From positions 33,466-97,465 of the forward strand of contig DHQL01000008.1 in assembly GCA_002408085.1 (NCBI GenBank): DNA of 64,000 nucleotides. The letters run 5' to 3'. Below, one piece after another: positions 26,384 to 35,040 of the stretch. Source of the stretch: Spirochaeta sp. UBA5339. Its GTDB lineage: Bacteria > Spirochaetota > Spirochaetia > DSM-2461. The notes beneath the pieces were generated by a model that saw nothing but the letters and a program-made list of their open reading frames with translations, was not told where the DNA came from and did not search any database. Position 1 is the stretch's first letter, and each line of letters starts with the position of its first letter. Position numbers and translations under genes: made by a program.

Positions 26384-27343
26384 TCAGAGGGCACCAGCTC
26401 TTTTATGCATTTCGATATATTCATCAACATTATCGATAGTAACCATGGGGCAGTCTATATCTGTATCGATCTGTGTGGCTTCACCTGTAAGAAGCTGATT
26501 CACAACAGAAAGAAGATTTTCCGCAAGATCATAAGCACTTTGCAGGGTTGTGGAAGTCATCAGGCCGTCTTTAATCAGAAGACATGCTTCGGCAGTACCA
26601 TCAACACCATAGGCGATAATATCGCTGAACTTGCTGTTGTCTTTTACGATTTCCAGGGCACCGGCGGCCATGTTGTCATTCATGGATACAATGGCGTCAA
26701 TGGAGTCGTTTGCCTGAACCCAGTCCTCCATAAGGCTCATGGCTTCATCCTTATTCCAGTTGGCAATCTGCTCACCTACGATGGTGACATCAGGACGTTT
26801 GGCAAAAAACTCCATCTCCCAGCTTTTTCTTCTTTCATCTGCATGGAAGTTTCCAGGAGGGCCCTTGAGAACGACAACATTTCCTCCCTGGGGAACCTGC
26901 TCAACAGCGGCTCTGGCCTGTATCGCGGCCTGCTCATAGGGATCAGCATCAACTGAAGAAGCACCGGCAATGCCGGAGATTCTTGCATTGGTTGTGATAC
27001 AGACGATTCCAGCAGCAACTACTTTTTCGGCGTAGGGTCTCTGGGACTCACCGTTGTTGGGCTGGATAATTATGGCGTCAAATTTGTTTACAATGGCATT
27101 CTCAATCAGAGAGTTCACCATGTCATCAGAGGCCTGTCCATCGAAGATCTTCACATCGATGTCAGGATACTTGTCAGCTTCTTCCTTCACGGAGTTTGCC
27201 AGCCAGGCGGCAAACGAGTCGGCCTGTGCACGGGCGATGTAGGCAACCTTATACTTGCCGTCACCTGAATCACTTTGTCCTGAAGCCATGACAGGAAGCA
27301 CTGTCAAAGCTGCCAGAAGTACTGCAACCAATAATTTCTTCAT
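26384..27343 (-). CDS. CUT2 periplasmic sugar-binding protein (RbsB type)
   Basis: 319 residues with a cleavable signal peptide ('LAALTVLPVMASGQS'), without a lipobox Cys. The mature part is a Peripla_BP_4 domain: 'YKVAYIARAQADSFAAWLAN', then 'DAIIIQPNNGESQRPYAEK', then 'DAIVSMNDNMAAGALEIV'. The Asn/Asp contacts typical of pentose or polyol binders seem present, but the ligand is not identifiable. It lies 52 bp downstream of the zinc dehydrogenase and precedes the ATPase. Confidence 0.93.
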   Translation of the reverse strand: MKKLLVAVLLAALTVLPVMASGQSDSGDGKYKVAYIARAQADSFAAWLANSVKEEADKYPDIDVKIFDGQASDDMVNSLIENAIVNKFDAIIIQPNNGESQRPYAEKVVAAGIVCITTNARISGIAGASSVDADPYEQAAIQARAAVEQVPQGGNVVVLKGPPGNFHADERRKSWEMEFFAKRPDVTIVGEQIANWNKDEAMSLMEDWVQANDSIDAIVSMNDNMAAGALEIVKDNSKFSDIIAYGVDGTAEACLLIKDGLMTSTTLQSAYDLAENLLSVVNQLLTGEATQIDTDIDCPMVTIDNVDEYIEMHKRAGAL

Positions 27344-27395
27344 CCTTTTTCTCCTTTATATATAACGGCTAAGCCGTCAGATTACGTTTAAATAA

Positions 27396-28439
27396 CTACT
27401 CAAGATCAATCATTATTTTGACATCTTCCGCCGGGAGGCCGGCTGCATACTCGAAGGCCTGCACAGACTGATCGAAGGAGTAGGTTTTCGTTACAAGGGG
27501 CTTAACATTCAGCTTGCCTGAAGCGATTAAATTCAGGACTGTGGGAAAGATGTTCACATATCTGAAGATTGTCTCAATGGAGATTTCCTTTGCCTGCAGA
27601 GCTACAACATCCACAGGGACCGGACTGGAGGGCATTCCGATCAGGACAATATTCCCCCCTGGCAGAAGGACATCACAGATACCCTCGTAGGCCCTGGCAC
27701 TGCCGCTGGCTTCAAACACCGTGTCGACTCCCCTCATACCGTTTTGCTTTATAACCTGAGAGATGGTCTTTTCTTTCAAATCAATAATTTCAATTCTGTC
27801 GCCGTAGTGTTTTTTTACAAAGTCAAGTTTCTCTGTTTTGATATCTGCAATAAACACCTTTGAGCAGCCTGCTGCATCGGCGGCAAGAGCCGTAACAACA
27901 CCGATGGTTCCGGCACCGATAACAACCGCCGTATCACCTGAGGAAACCCGGGACTTCTTAACCGAATAAACCCCGATGGCAACAGGTTCCACCAAAGCCC
28001 CCTCATGAAAGCTTAGGCGGTCATCCATCTTGAAAGTAAGGCTGGCCGGGTGTACAACAGTTTCCCGAAGACAGCCGTGAATGGGAGGGGTTGCCCAGAA
28101 ACGGACAGCAGGATCAAGGTTGTACATTCCCTCCAGGGTCTCAATGCTGCTGAAATCGGGAATTCCCGGCTCCATACAGACCCTGTCTCCCACCTTGAGA
28201 TGCTTTACTGCCGAACCTGTTTCTACTACGACGCCGCTTGCTTCGTGGCCCAGAACCATGGGATCACGAACAATAAAGTCGCCGATATTGCCTTCTTTGA
28301 AATAATGTATATCACTGCCGCAAATCCCGACAGACTTTATTTTAATGCGGACATCTTCGGGAGAAAGAACTTCTTCCAGAACTACATCCCGCATCTGAAT
28401 ATCACCTTTTTTTTCCAGCACAACTGCTTTCATACTCAC
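27396..28439 (-). CDS. Zinc-dependent polyol/sugar dehydrogenase (MDR family)
   Basis: The 347-residue enzyme resembles sorbitol/xylitol dehydrogenases. Catalytic zinc ligands are Cys in 'VGICGSDIHYF' (about 39) and His-Glu in 'LGHEASGVV' (about 64). The second-sphere Glu lies in 'ALVEPVAIGVYSVKK', and the NAD site is 'VIGAGTIGVVTALAADAAG'. The lobe that usually carries four structural-zinc Cys reads 'MEPGIPDFSSIETLEGMYNL', so that zinc site is lost. It is the first gene of the CUT2 operon and probably oxidises the imported polyol. Confidence 0.9.
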   Translation of the reverse strand: MSMKAVVLEKKGDIQMRDVVLEEVLSPEDVRIKIKSVGICGSDIHYFKEGNIGDFIVRDPMVLGHEASGVVVETGSAVKHLKVGDRVCMEPGIPDFSSIETLEGMYNLDPAVRFWATPPIHGCLRETVVHPASLTFKMDDRLSFHEGALVEPVAIGVYSVKKSRVSSGDTAVVIGAGTIGVVTALAADAAGCSKVFIADIKTEKLDFVKKHYGDRIEIIDLKEKTISQVIKQNGMRGVDTVFEASGSARAYEGICDVLLPGGNIVLIGMPSSPVPVDVVALQAKEISIETIFRYVNIFPTVLNLIASGKLNVKPLVTKTYSFDQSVQAFEYAAGLPAEDVKIMIDLE

Positions 28440-28510
28440 CTCTTCATCAGTGATTGACTGTTTCTATTTAACCCGATTATCCCACCGTTTATTGCGCATG
28501 TCAAACTTTT

Positions 28511-28522
28511 ATTTGCGCAAAA
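28511..28522. promoter_or_regulatory. LacI-type operator candidate 1 (ATTTGCGCAAAA)
   Basis: TTTGCGCAAA is a palindrome with the central CG expected for LacI-family sites. It lies about 75 bp upstream of the dehydrogenase start. A second, better copy is at 28677-28688. The likely binder is the divergent LacI protein at 28738. Confidence 0.65.
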
Positions 28523-28676
28523 ACAAAAAATATTTGCGTACATTAAATCCTTTGAACGAGAAATAAGGCAGATTGGGCAAACTCTATAATTATTTATCTA
28601 TTAAAGAATAACGGAATAGTAATCAATGTAAACCCTTTCTCTGCAATAATTCATATCATTTTCGCCACCTATCAAC

Positions 28677-28688
28677 ATTTGCGCAAAT
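28677..28688. promoter_or_regulatory. LacI-type operator candidate 2 (ATTTGCGCAAAT)
   Basis: A perfect 12-bp palindrome located 50 bp upstream of the LacI gene start and about 240 bp from the dehydrogenase start. With the site at 28511 it brackets the divergent promoter region. The spacing of 166 bp would allow looping or independent control of the two promoters. Confidence 0.7.
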
Positions 28689-28737
28689 TAAGTGTAATGA
28701 GTTGTATTTTCTATTAAGCTGTGCTTTAATTTTTGGA

Positions 28738-29727
28738 ATGAAGCAAAACAGTCTGACAATGAAAGATATAGCTGCAAAAGCCGGAGTTTCCATCACAACG
28801 GTCAGCCATGTAATCAATAAAACCAGGCATGTCAGCCATGAAACAAAGAAAGCTGTACTGGATGCCATAGATGAACTGGGGTATAGAGCAAGTAAATCCG
28901 TAAAGGCATCAAAGATTAAATATATCGGTGTGATTATCGCGGATATTAGAGAGGATTATTATATCTCAATCATAAAGGCCATCGAGACTGTTGCATCCGA
29001 TATGGAGCTGTCCATCATATTCTGTGACTCAGAGGACGATCCGGAAAAGGAGGAAAAGAATATTTCCACACTGCTTAACAGAGATATTAGCGGTCTGATC
29101 CTTGCACCAATTGAGTCTCATACAGTACCGGAGTCCTTAAAAGAAGCTCAAATCCCCGTAGTCCTGATCGACCGACAGTTTGAAGATCATAAATTTTTGT
29201 TTGTAGGAATCAACAATTTTAACAGCAGTTACCTGGGCACGAGGCACCTTTATGAAAAAAAATGTCGTAATATAGGCTTCATCGGATATTCTGATACGGT
29301 CTATACGATAAAGCAGAGGATCATGGGATATAAGTCATTTATCCTTGAAAAAGAACCCCAACAGCAGCCAAAGATTCTAACTCTGAACTATCACAATGAA
29401 GATTCAAGCTCTCTTATACGCAATTTCATTAAAGAAGAAAAACTGGATGGTGTAGTCTGTGCCACATCAGTTGTCTGCAATGAGCTATTAGAAGTTATAG
29501 AGGAACTCCCCACCAAATTGCAGAGTTCGCTAAGTATAATCAGCTATGATGACAACAGATGGCTGGACTACCTTAAGTACTCAGTATCGGTAATATCACA
29601 GCCAACAGCTGAAATCGGTAACGCAGCTCTTGAAAACCTTATCCAAATGATTGAACAAGGATCCATCAGTTTTGATATGAAGCGAGAGCTTATCTTTGAT
29701 ATCAGTATAATAGACAGAATTAACTGA
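28738..29727 (+). CDS. LacI-family transcriptional regulator of the CUT2 operon
   Basis: 329 residues from the ATG at 28738. The N-terminal HTH is 'TMKDIAAKAGVSITTVSHVI' with hinge 'DAIDELGYRASKSVKASK'. The periplasmic-binding-protein-like sensor domain follows. Divergent from the dehydrogenase/importer operon, with two TTTGCGCAAA palindromes between them. It most likely represses that operon until its sugar or polyol is present. Lower GC and more A/T-ending codons than the surrounding genes suggest a different history. Confidence 0.93.
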   Translation: MKQNSLTMKDIAAKAGVSITTVSHVINKTRHVSHETKKAVLDAIDELGYRASKSVKASKIKYIGVIIADIREDYYISIIKAIETVASDMELSIIFCDSEDDPEKEEKNISTLLNRDISGLILAPIESHTVPESLKEAQIPVVLIDRQFEDHKFLFVGINNFNSSYLGTRHLYEKKCRNIGFIGYSDTVYTIKQRIMGYKSFILEKEPQQQPKILTLNYHNEDSSSLIRNFIKEEKLDGVVCATSVVCNELLEVIEELPTKLQSSLSIISYDDNRWLDYLKYSVSVISQPTAEIGNAALENLIQMIEQGSISFDMKRELIFDISIIDRIN

Positions 29728-29801
29728 AAATTTGTAATGCGGGCCATATAATGACCCGCTGGCAAAGCCTATTCAATTCAACAGTATAGTAACCAGCATG
29801 C

Positions 29802-31205
29802 TTAGTTTCTGTTATATACCCTGTCATTCACTTCCCAGAACAGCTCGGTTCCCCGGAGCTCCTGGTTCCCGTGCAGCAGATCCCGCAGGCCCTTAACAGA
29901 CAGGGAGCTGTCCAGATCCATCAGCACTCTGACAGCCTCCTCGCTTCCCCCTCTGGAAGCGGCAAAGTGGAGGGCCGTCTCCCCCTCAATGGTACGGGCC
30001 ATGGGCTTTGCTCCGTTATCCAGAAAGAGCCGAACCAGCTCGGTGTCTCCCTTCTCGGCGGCAGCCATCAGAGGTGTCACCCCCTTGTTTCCCTCCCGCA
30101 GGTGTACTACTCCCTCCAGGCGAAGGAGCTCTTCTATCAGCTCCAGGGAAGCCTCATGAAAAACGGCAGTCTTCAGGGGTGATGAGCCCCTCTGCACCAG
30201 TTCATCGGGAGTGAAGTGATCTATCAGAAAGCGGACCTTATCTGGTTCATCAAACATGATCGCCGTTGTCAGGGACTCGCCGAAGAACATAAAGGGAGTC
30301 AGAGGACTGCCGGCGTCCATCAGCATCTGGGCGATCTCTTCCTTCAGCCCCTCCGCCGCCAGGGCATAACCCAGGGCGCTGTGACCGTCTTCATTCAGGG
30401 CCAGGGGATCGGCCCCCATGGACAGAAGATAGGCCGTGATGGCCGGGTTATTCATATTAAAGGCCGACAGAGCCAGCACCGTAGTCCCGTCATCATCAAA
30501 GGCGGCATTCACATCCGCCCCGGCCTCGACAAAAAGCTTTACCATCTCCAGGCCATCATCCTGCGCCGCTGCGGTCATCAGGGGATACCATCCCCGGGAG
30601 TCCGGATTGTTCAGATCCGCCCCGCCGGCCAGAAGGATCTCAGCCAGCTCCAGAAGCCCCTCGCCGGCGGCCATCTGAAGCAGGGTGCGTCCGTCATAAT
30701 AGAGTACATCGGGGTTCATCCCCTCCTCCAGCATCTCCTGAACAAACCAGTAGGCCCCCTCATGGATGGCCTGTATCAGCAGAACCTGCGGATCAAAGGT
30801 ATCAAAATCAACCCTGTAACCGTACTTTATCAGAAGAGAGGCAAACTCATAGAGGGCAGGGGCGGCAATATCCCCATGGGCCACCAGATCCATAAGAGAG
30901 TCTCCGTCGATCATATAGTTCACATCCGCTCCGGCCTCCAGAGCCGCCTCCAGAACGGAAGCATCGGGATTGAATTTGATCAGAAGAGCCGGAAACCCGA
31001 GATCCTCGGCAGTGGAAGCGTTAATATCCTTCCCCTCATCCAGATAGTCCTGAATATCAGTGGCCGTCAGGCCCGCAAGCCAGCCGGTGAAATCCTCCAG
31101 CTCCTCCCGGGACAGCTCATCCACAGCCGTTTCATCCACATTCCAGCCGTGCAGCTGAATCCCAGTCACAAACACAATTAAAAAGGCGAGTAGTCTACAT
31201 TTCAT
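29802..31205 (-). CDS. Exported ankyrin-repeat protein
   Basis: About 467 residues starting at 'MKCRLLAFLIVFVTGIQLHG', a signal peptide. The frame continues upstream into the repeat copy B, but that part is not protein-like. At least nine ankyrin-type units follow, for example 'DGRTLLQMAAGEGLLELAEI' and 'GVTPLMAAAEKGDTELVRLF'. Ankyrin arrays bind proteins, so this is probably a periplasmic or surface interaction protein. It is monocistronic and I see no partner gene next to it. Confidence 0.85.
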   Translation of the reverse strand: MKCRLLAFLIVFVTGIQLHGWNVDETAVDELSREELEDFTGWLAGLTATDIQDYLDEGKDINASTAEDLGFPALLIKFNPDASVLEAALEAGADVNYMIDGDSLMDLVAHGDIAAPALYEFASLLIKYGYRVDFDTFDPQVLLIQAIHEGAYWFVQEMLEEGMNPDVLYYDGRTLLQMAAGEGLLELAEILLAGGADLNNPDSRGWYPLMTAAAQDDGLEMVKLFVEAGADVNAAFDDDGTTVLALSAFNMNNPAITAYLLSMGADPLALNEDGHSALGYALAAEGLKEEIAQMLMDAGSPLTPFMFFGESLTTAIMFDEPDKVRFLIDHFTPDELVQRGSSPLKTAVFHEASLELIEELLRLEGVVHLREGNKGVTPLMAAAEKGDTELVRLFLDNGAKPMARTIEGETALHFAASRGGSEEAVRVLMDLDSSLSVKGLRDLLHGNQELRGTELFWEVNDRVYNRN

Positions 31206-31265
31206 AGACCAGACATTATCACAAGAGTCTTGAAGATTGAATGAAAGAAAGATGTGTTGTGATAT

Positions 31266-31390
31266 CAGGCCGCCGCCCCTGCGGGCGGTCACCGGCTTTT
31301 CGCTGTAGCCCCGTTTCGGGGCGGCTGATTCCGGCTTGTTCCACGCCGCCGGACCGCCCCGGGGGCTGCCTCTACAATCCGGCGGAGGAA
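31266..31390. repeat. Dispersed GC-rich structured element, copy B
   Basis: Same order of motifs as copies A and C. The first stem here is CCGCCC-ctgc-GGGCGG, so one G-C pair of copies A and C is swapped to C-G in both arms (compensating change). AGCCCC, GGGGCGGC, CCGGC, GCCGG, CCGCCCC and GGGGGCT follow. It lies directly downstream of the stop of the minus-strand beta-propeller gene (9 bp) and upstream of the ankyrin gene. Confidence 0.8.
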
Positions 31391-31398
31391 TCAGAAGA

Positions 31399-32850
31399 TC
31401 ATCTGTAAAAAAGTATTGAGTCTATCGCAAGAGTACTTCCGGTACTGTTTTCATTCCTCCCGGTAACCACAAAACGAAGATTCTTTGTCCCCGATGAGTT
31501 GAAGTTATACCTTCCCATGTCCAGGTCCGTGTATTTGTTCACGGTGGAATACCCGTCCTGTTCCTCTCCCACATATTTTCCGGCCTGGGGAAGATAGAGC
31601 CTGAACTTTCCCCGGCTGCTCTGTTTTTTGACCCGGACAACTATGTTCCACTGCCCGGCGGCAGGCAGATCAGCCTGATACTCCACATAGTCACCATTGC
31701 TGTCCGAATCAAGCTTATTCCCCCCTCCCCCGCTGGCGGCAGCCTCATAGAAGTCGTACTGATCGGCGCCATAGGAGCTTACAGGCAGATCTTCCGCTTC
31801 AAACAGGTTCGCCCATGAACTGTCCATCACTTTGGCCAGGGCGAGTTTTGTACTCCCTCTCTGGCCCGCTTCATAGAACATATACCGGGATGTCCCCTCG
31901 GTATACAGAAATGGTGCGGCGGCCCTGTCGTTTTCAGGAGCCAGATTGCTGGCCCGATAGAAAATGCCGAGGTGATTCTCCATGGAAAAGTCGTCACCGA
32001 CTTCCGTTGCGCACATATCTCCGGTACTGGTGTGATAGAGGACCATATACCGGCCGTCTATTATAGCCATAGAAGCGCCGGAAAGGTTGGTCGCTCCGTC
32101 AGCTCCGGGAAGGATAAGATCCGCATCGTAGGGAGTGAAGCTCTTACCGTCATTCGATATGGACAGTCCAATCTTTCTGCCGTTGCCGGTTCCTTCAAGC
32201 AGCATATGCAGCATGATATAGCGGTTGCCCACACCGGGAATCTCATATTCATATACCCGTGCATATTGAGCTTCGGTATATCCGCTTCCAAACTGACTTG
32301 CCTGAAGCGCAATACCCCCATACTCCCAGCTGATTCCGTCGACGGAGTAGGCCCAGCGGTTTGTATTGTTCTCTCCATGAAAGTACATAAGATACTTTCC
32401 ATACTGATCCGCCCAAATCACATGGGGTCCGGATACATGGGACACATTAATCCCCTCAAAGGTTTTTGAGACAATTGGATTTCCGGAATAGTCGGTATAG
32501 GGCCCTTCAATATTGTCAGCATAGGCCAGATTAATTCCACCCGGCGCATCATGAGGAGCATAGTACATGTAGTACCGTCCTAAAGGACTGCTCAAGTGTT
32601 CGTCTGCCCTGATCACCATGGGGAAAATCTGTTCTCCCGTTGGATCATGAACCAGCTGGTCCGGCTGAATGGTCTTGAAATATCTGAAGCTTGTAAGGCT
32701 TTCCAGATCCAGGGACTGAATATCTTCCTCTGTAGATGCTGTCGTTTCTTCAGCGATAGCTCTTGCCGCTCCCCCTGTTCCGATATCCTGGCTGCAGCTT
32801 AAAATCATCAGAATGATCCCTGCGCACCACGGTAGTGCTCCTTTTTTCAT
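31399..32850 (-). CDS. Beta-propeller glycoside hydrolase-like lipoprotein with C-terminal CBM
   Basis: 483 residues from the Met at 32850 (AAGGAG/GAAGGAA upstream). Lipobox ILSC gives Cys19. Residues 60-370 form a GH43/GH117-like five-bladed propeller ('LGRYYMYYAPHDAPGGINLA', 'HVSGPHVIWADQYGKYLMYF', 'GRYMVLYHTSTGDM'). The last 110 residues look like a CBM6/35-type beta-sandwich ('GQWNIVVRVKKQSSRGKFRL' to 'LAIDSILFY'). I cannot place the catalytic acids with certainty, so substrate and even activity are open. Divergent from the LacI gene at 33023, with related palindromes in front of both. Confidence 0.75.
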   Translation of the reverse strand: MKKGALPWCAGIILMILSCSQDIGTGGAARAIAEETTASTEEDIQSLDLESLTSFRYFKTIQPDQLVHDPTGEQIFPMVIRADEHLSSPLGRYYMYYAPHDAPGGINLAYADNIEGPYTDYSGNPIVSKTFEGINVSHVSGPHVIWADQYGKYLMYFHGENNTNRWAYSVDGISWEYGGIALQASQFGSGYTEAQYARVYEYEIPGVGNRYIMLHMLLEGTGNGRKIGLSISNDGKSFTPYDADLILPGADGATNLSGASMAIIDGRYMVLYHTSTGDMCATEVGDDFSMENHLGIFYRASNLAPENDRAAAPFLYTEGTSRYMFYEAGQRGSTKLALAKVMDSSWANLFEAEDLPVSSYGADQYDFYEAAASGGGGNKLDSDSNGDYVEYQADLPAAGQWNIVVRVKKQSSRGKFRLYLPQAGKYVGEEQDGYSTVNKYTDLDMGRYNFNSSGTKNLRFVVTGRNENSTGSTLAIDSILFYR

Positions 32851-32867
32851 TGTTCCTTCATCTCCTT

Positions 32868-32885
32868 TGATTAAACGTATAATCA
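32868..32885. promoter_or_regulatory. LacI-type operator candidate TGATTAAACGTATAATCA
   Basis: An imperfect dyad with an AACGT core, lying 18 bp upstream of the beta-propeller lipoprotein start. It resembles the pair at 39483-39520 (core AAAACGTTTT) and the site at 32975-32990, suggesting a shared regulator. Confidence 0.6.
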
Positions 32886-32974
32886 TTAATACCATAACCT
32901 TTCTGAGTTGTCAAAAAATACTTGATTATTTCAGGATACATATCTGAAATTTTTCCTCTATTCCAAAAGAACAG

Positions 32975-32990
32975 GATAAAACGTATTATT
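32975..32990. promoter_or_regulatory. LacI-type operator candidate GATAAAACGTATTATT
   Basis: Half of it is identical to the left arm of the perfect 16-bp palindrome at 39505-39520. It lies 33 bp upstream of the LacI gene at 33023, so autoregulation is likely. Confidence 0.55.
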
Positions 32991-33022
32991 AAAGGCATTA
33001 TGAAGACAGCGGCAGGAAGCAG

Positions 33023-34015
33023 ATGAGCAAAAAGAACAGTAAAGTCACCATAAGAGAGATTGCAGAGGCTTCCGGAGTCTCTTACGCCACCGTTTCAGTG
33101 GTATTGAACGGAAAGACAAACGGAAGCATCCGGGTATCCGATAAAACAAGACAGAAGATTCAGGACACGGCCCTCGAACTTGGTTACATTCCCAATCAGG
33201 CCGCCCGTACTTTGAAAGGCCAGAGAAAAGATCTTATCGCCGTCTTCACCTACGAAAAGGTTTTTCCCGTCAATGTAAACAACGAGTTCTACCCATTCTT
33301 TGCCGGCATAGAAGAGGAAGCGGAAAAACTCGGGTTTGACCTTCTGATTCTAAATAAACGCCCTGGAAGAGAGGAGCTGATGCTGGACACAGTATCCCGT
33401 ATATTCAGTGCCGACGGGGCCATAATGCTTGGTATAGACCGGGATGATGAAGTCATACGCTATCTGCTGCAGCACAACTTTCCCCTGGTATTCACAGGAC
33501 GGCGGAATCTGGACAGAGAAGAAACCAACTGGGTAACCCTGGACTACAGGATGGGTATAAGCGACATTCTAGGGCACCTGAGCAACAGGGGCTTTGATCA
33601 GATCCTCTATATAAGCCGGGAAGGGAAGAAATGGGAGCCCGAAGAGGACCGGGAACGTTTTGTAAAGGAGGAAGCGGCAAAATACGGTTTTACCAATGTT
33701 CTCTCCTGTACCGCCGATTCCCGGCACCCCTTACTCCCTGGGGTAGACAGCAGCCGAACCTGTCTGATTTTCGATCATCTGGCCACAGCAAATCTCTTTA
33801 AAGAGGAACTGAACAGTACCTCCGCCGGCAGCCCGCTGGAATATGCGGTCTTTGAAGACGACTGGTCGGGGGAGTTTCAGGACTGGACCAGACTCTCGGA
33901 TGAGCGGGTAGAGCTGGGCAGAGAAACTGTCCGGCTGCTTGTCGATATTCTGGAACAGAAGCAGACACCGCCGGTTCAGAAAACCATACCCGTTACCGCC
34001 GTCATCGGCGGCTGA
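33023..34015 (+). CDS. LacI-family regulator, paralogue 1
   Basis: 330 residues with the HTH 'TIREIAEASGVSYATVSVVL' and hinge 'LELGYIPNQAARTLKGQRKD'. The sensor domain closely resembles the protein encoded at 34017-35030: 'VFTYEKVFPVNVNNEFYPFF' versus 'VFSYEPAFPFAAESEFYEFL', and 'NFPLVFTGRRNL' versus 'NFPLVFIGRRDL'. The two genes are convergent with a 1-bp gap, so this looks like a duplication with inversion. It likely controls the divergent lipoprotein and perhaps the importer at 38 kb. Confidence 0.93.
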   Translation: MSKKNSKVTIREIAEASGVSYATVSVVLNGKTNGSIRVSDKTRQKIQDTALELGYIPNQAARTLKGQRKDLIAVFTYEKVFPVNVNNEFYPFFAGIEEEAEKLGFDLLILNKRPGREELMLDTVSRIFSADGAIMLGIDRDDEVIRYLLQHNFPLVFTGRRNLDREETNWVTLDYRMGISDILGHLSNRGFDQILYISREGKKWEPEEDRERFVKEEAAKYGFTNVLSCTADSRHPLLPGVDSSRTCLIFDHLATANLFKEELNSTSAGSPLEYAVFEDDWSGEFQDWTRLSDERVELGRETVRLLVDILEQKQTPPVQKTIPVTAVIGG

Positions 34016-34016
34016 C

Positions 34017-35030
34017 TCAGGCCCTGAGAAGAGTCCCGCCATAATGTATTTCCGGTGAGATAAGCCGGACAACGGGTCCCTCTTCATCCCCCTTGATCAG
34101 CCCTTTAAGAATGGAAACAGCCTCCATTCCCAGTTTGACTCTCTCGCTGGACCAGCAGGTCCAGTTCAGAGTTGAGCTGAACCACTGATCCTCAAGAAGA
34201 ACCGCTGAAATATCCCTGCCCGGAACCAGCCCCTCCTTCCGGCAGAGCTCCTCCATCTGCAGGGCAATTTCTTTCCGCTCCACAAAGAACAGGGTGACAC
34301 CCTCTTTCAGAGCCCTCCTCAGAATCTCTTTATTGATCCCCTGTCGGGAAAGCTGCAGACTGCCTCCCTCACGATCTCCGGCAAGCTCTTCAAGCGCCGA
34401 CAGACGGTCCTGGTAGGGCTCTTCCTTTACCTCATAACAGAGATAGAGGAAGTTCCTGTGCCCGTGCTCCCAGACAAGATCCACCAGACTGGAAATGATG
34501 GAATAGTAGTCAAACCCGACCATGCTGACCTCCCGGCCGTTCAGGTCGCGCCGCCCGATAAAAACCAGGGGAAAGTTGTCATCCATCAGCCTCAGAAGGA
34601 TCTCTGTATGCCGTTTGATACCAATCAGGATTCCCCCGTCCCCAAGCTTAAGGCGGTTCAGACTGATTTCACGGTCTCCATCCTCCGGTCCGGCACCGGA
34701 TTTTTTAGTCAGCAGAAGGATATCGAATCCCGATTCCTCCGCCTCCTTTTCAATCCCAAGCAGAAACTCGTAGAACTCACTCTCTGCAGCAAAAGGGAAT
34801 GCCGGTTCGTAGGAGAACACAGAGAGAATATTGCTGATGCCCGATACCAGATTCTGGGCTGCAGGATCGGGAACATATCCCAGTTTTTCGGCTGCCCGCC
34901 TGATTTTCTCCTTGCGCTCACCGCTGACCCGTATACTGCTGCCTTCCCTGCTGTTAAGAACGGCAGAGACCGCGGATACCGAAACACCAGCTTCCTGAGC
35001 AACGTCCCTGATTCTTATCTTCTTTTTCAT
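34017..35030 (-). CDS. LacI-family regulator, paralogue 2
   Basis: 337 residues with the HTH 'IRDVAQEAGVSVSAVSAVLN' and hinge 'AEKLGYVPDPAAQNLVSG'. Paralogous to the gene at 33023. It is the last gene of the 39458-to-34017 operon (importer, FAD oxidoreductase), 10 bp after the oxidoreductase. It probably regulates that operon through the TAAAACGTTTTA-like sites at 39483-39520. Confidence 0.93.
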   Translation of the reverse strand: MKKKIRIRDVAQEAGVSVSAVSAVLNSREGSSIRVSGERKEKIRRAAEKLGYVPDPAAQNLVSGISNILSVFSYEPAFPFAAESEFYEFLLGIEKEAEESGFDILLLTKKSGAGPEDGDREISLNRLKLGDGGILIGIKRHTEILLRLMDDNFPLVFIGRRDLNGREVSMVGFDYYSIISSLVDLVWEHGHRNFLYLCYEVKEEPYQDRLSALEELAGDREGGSLQLSRQGINKEILRRALKEGVTLFFVERKEIALQMEELCRKEGLVPGRDISAVLLEDQWFSSTLNWTCWSSERVKLGMEAVSILKGLIKGDEEGPVVRLISPEIHYGGTLLRA

Positions 35031-35040
35031 ACACCCTTCC

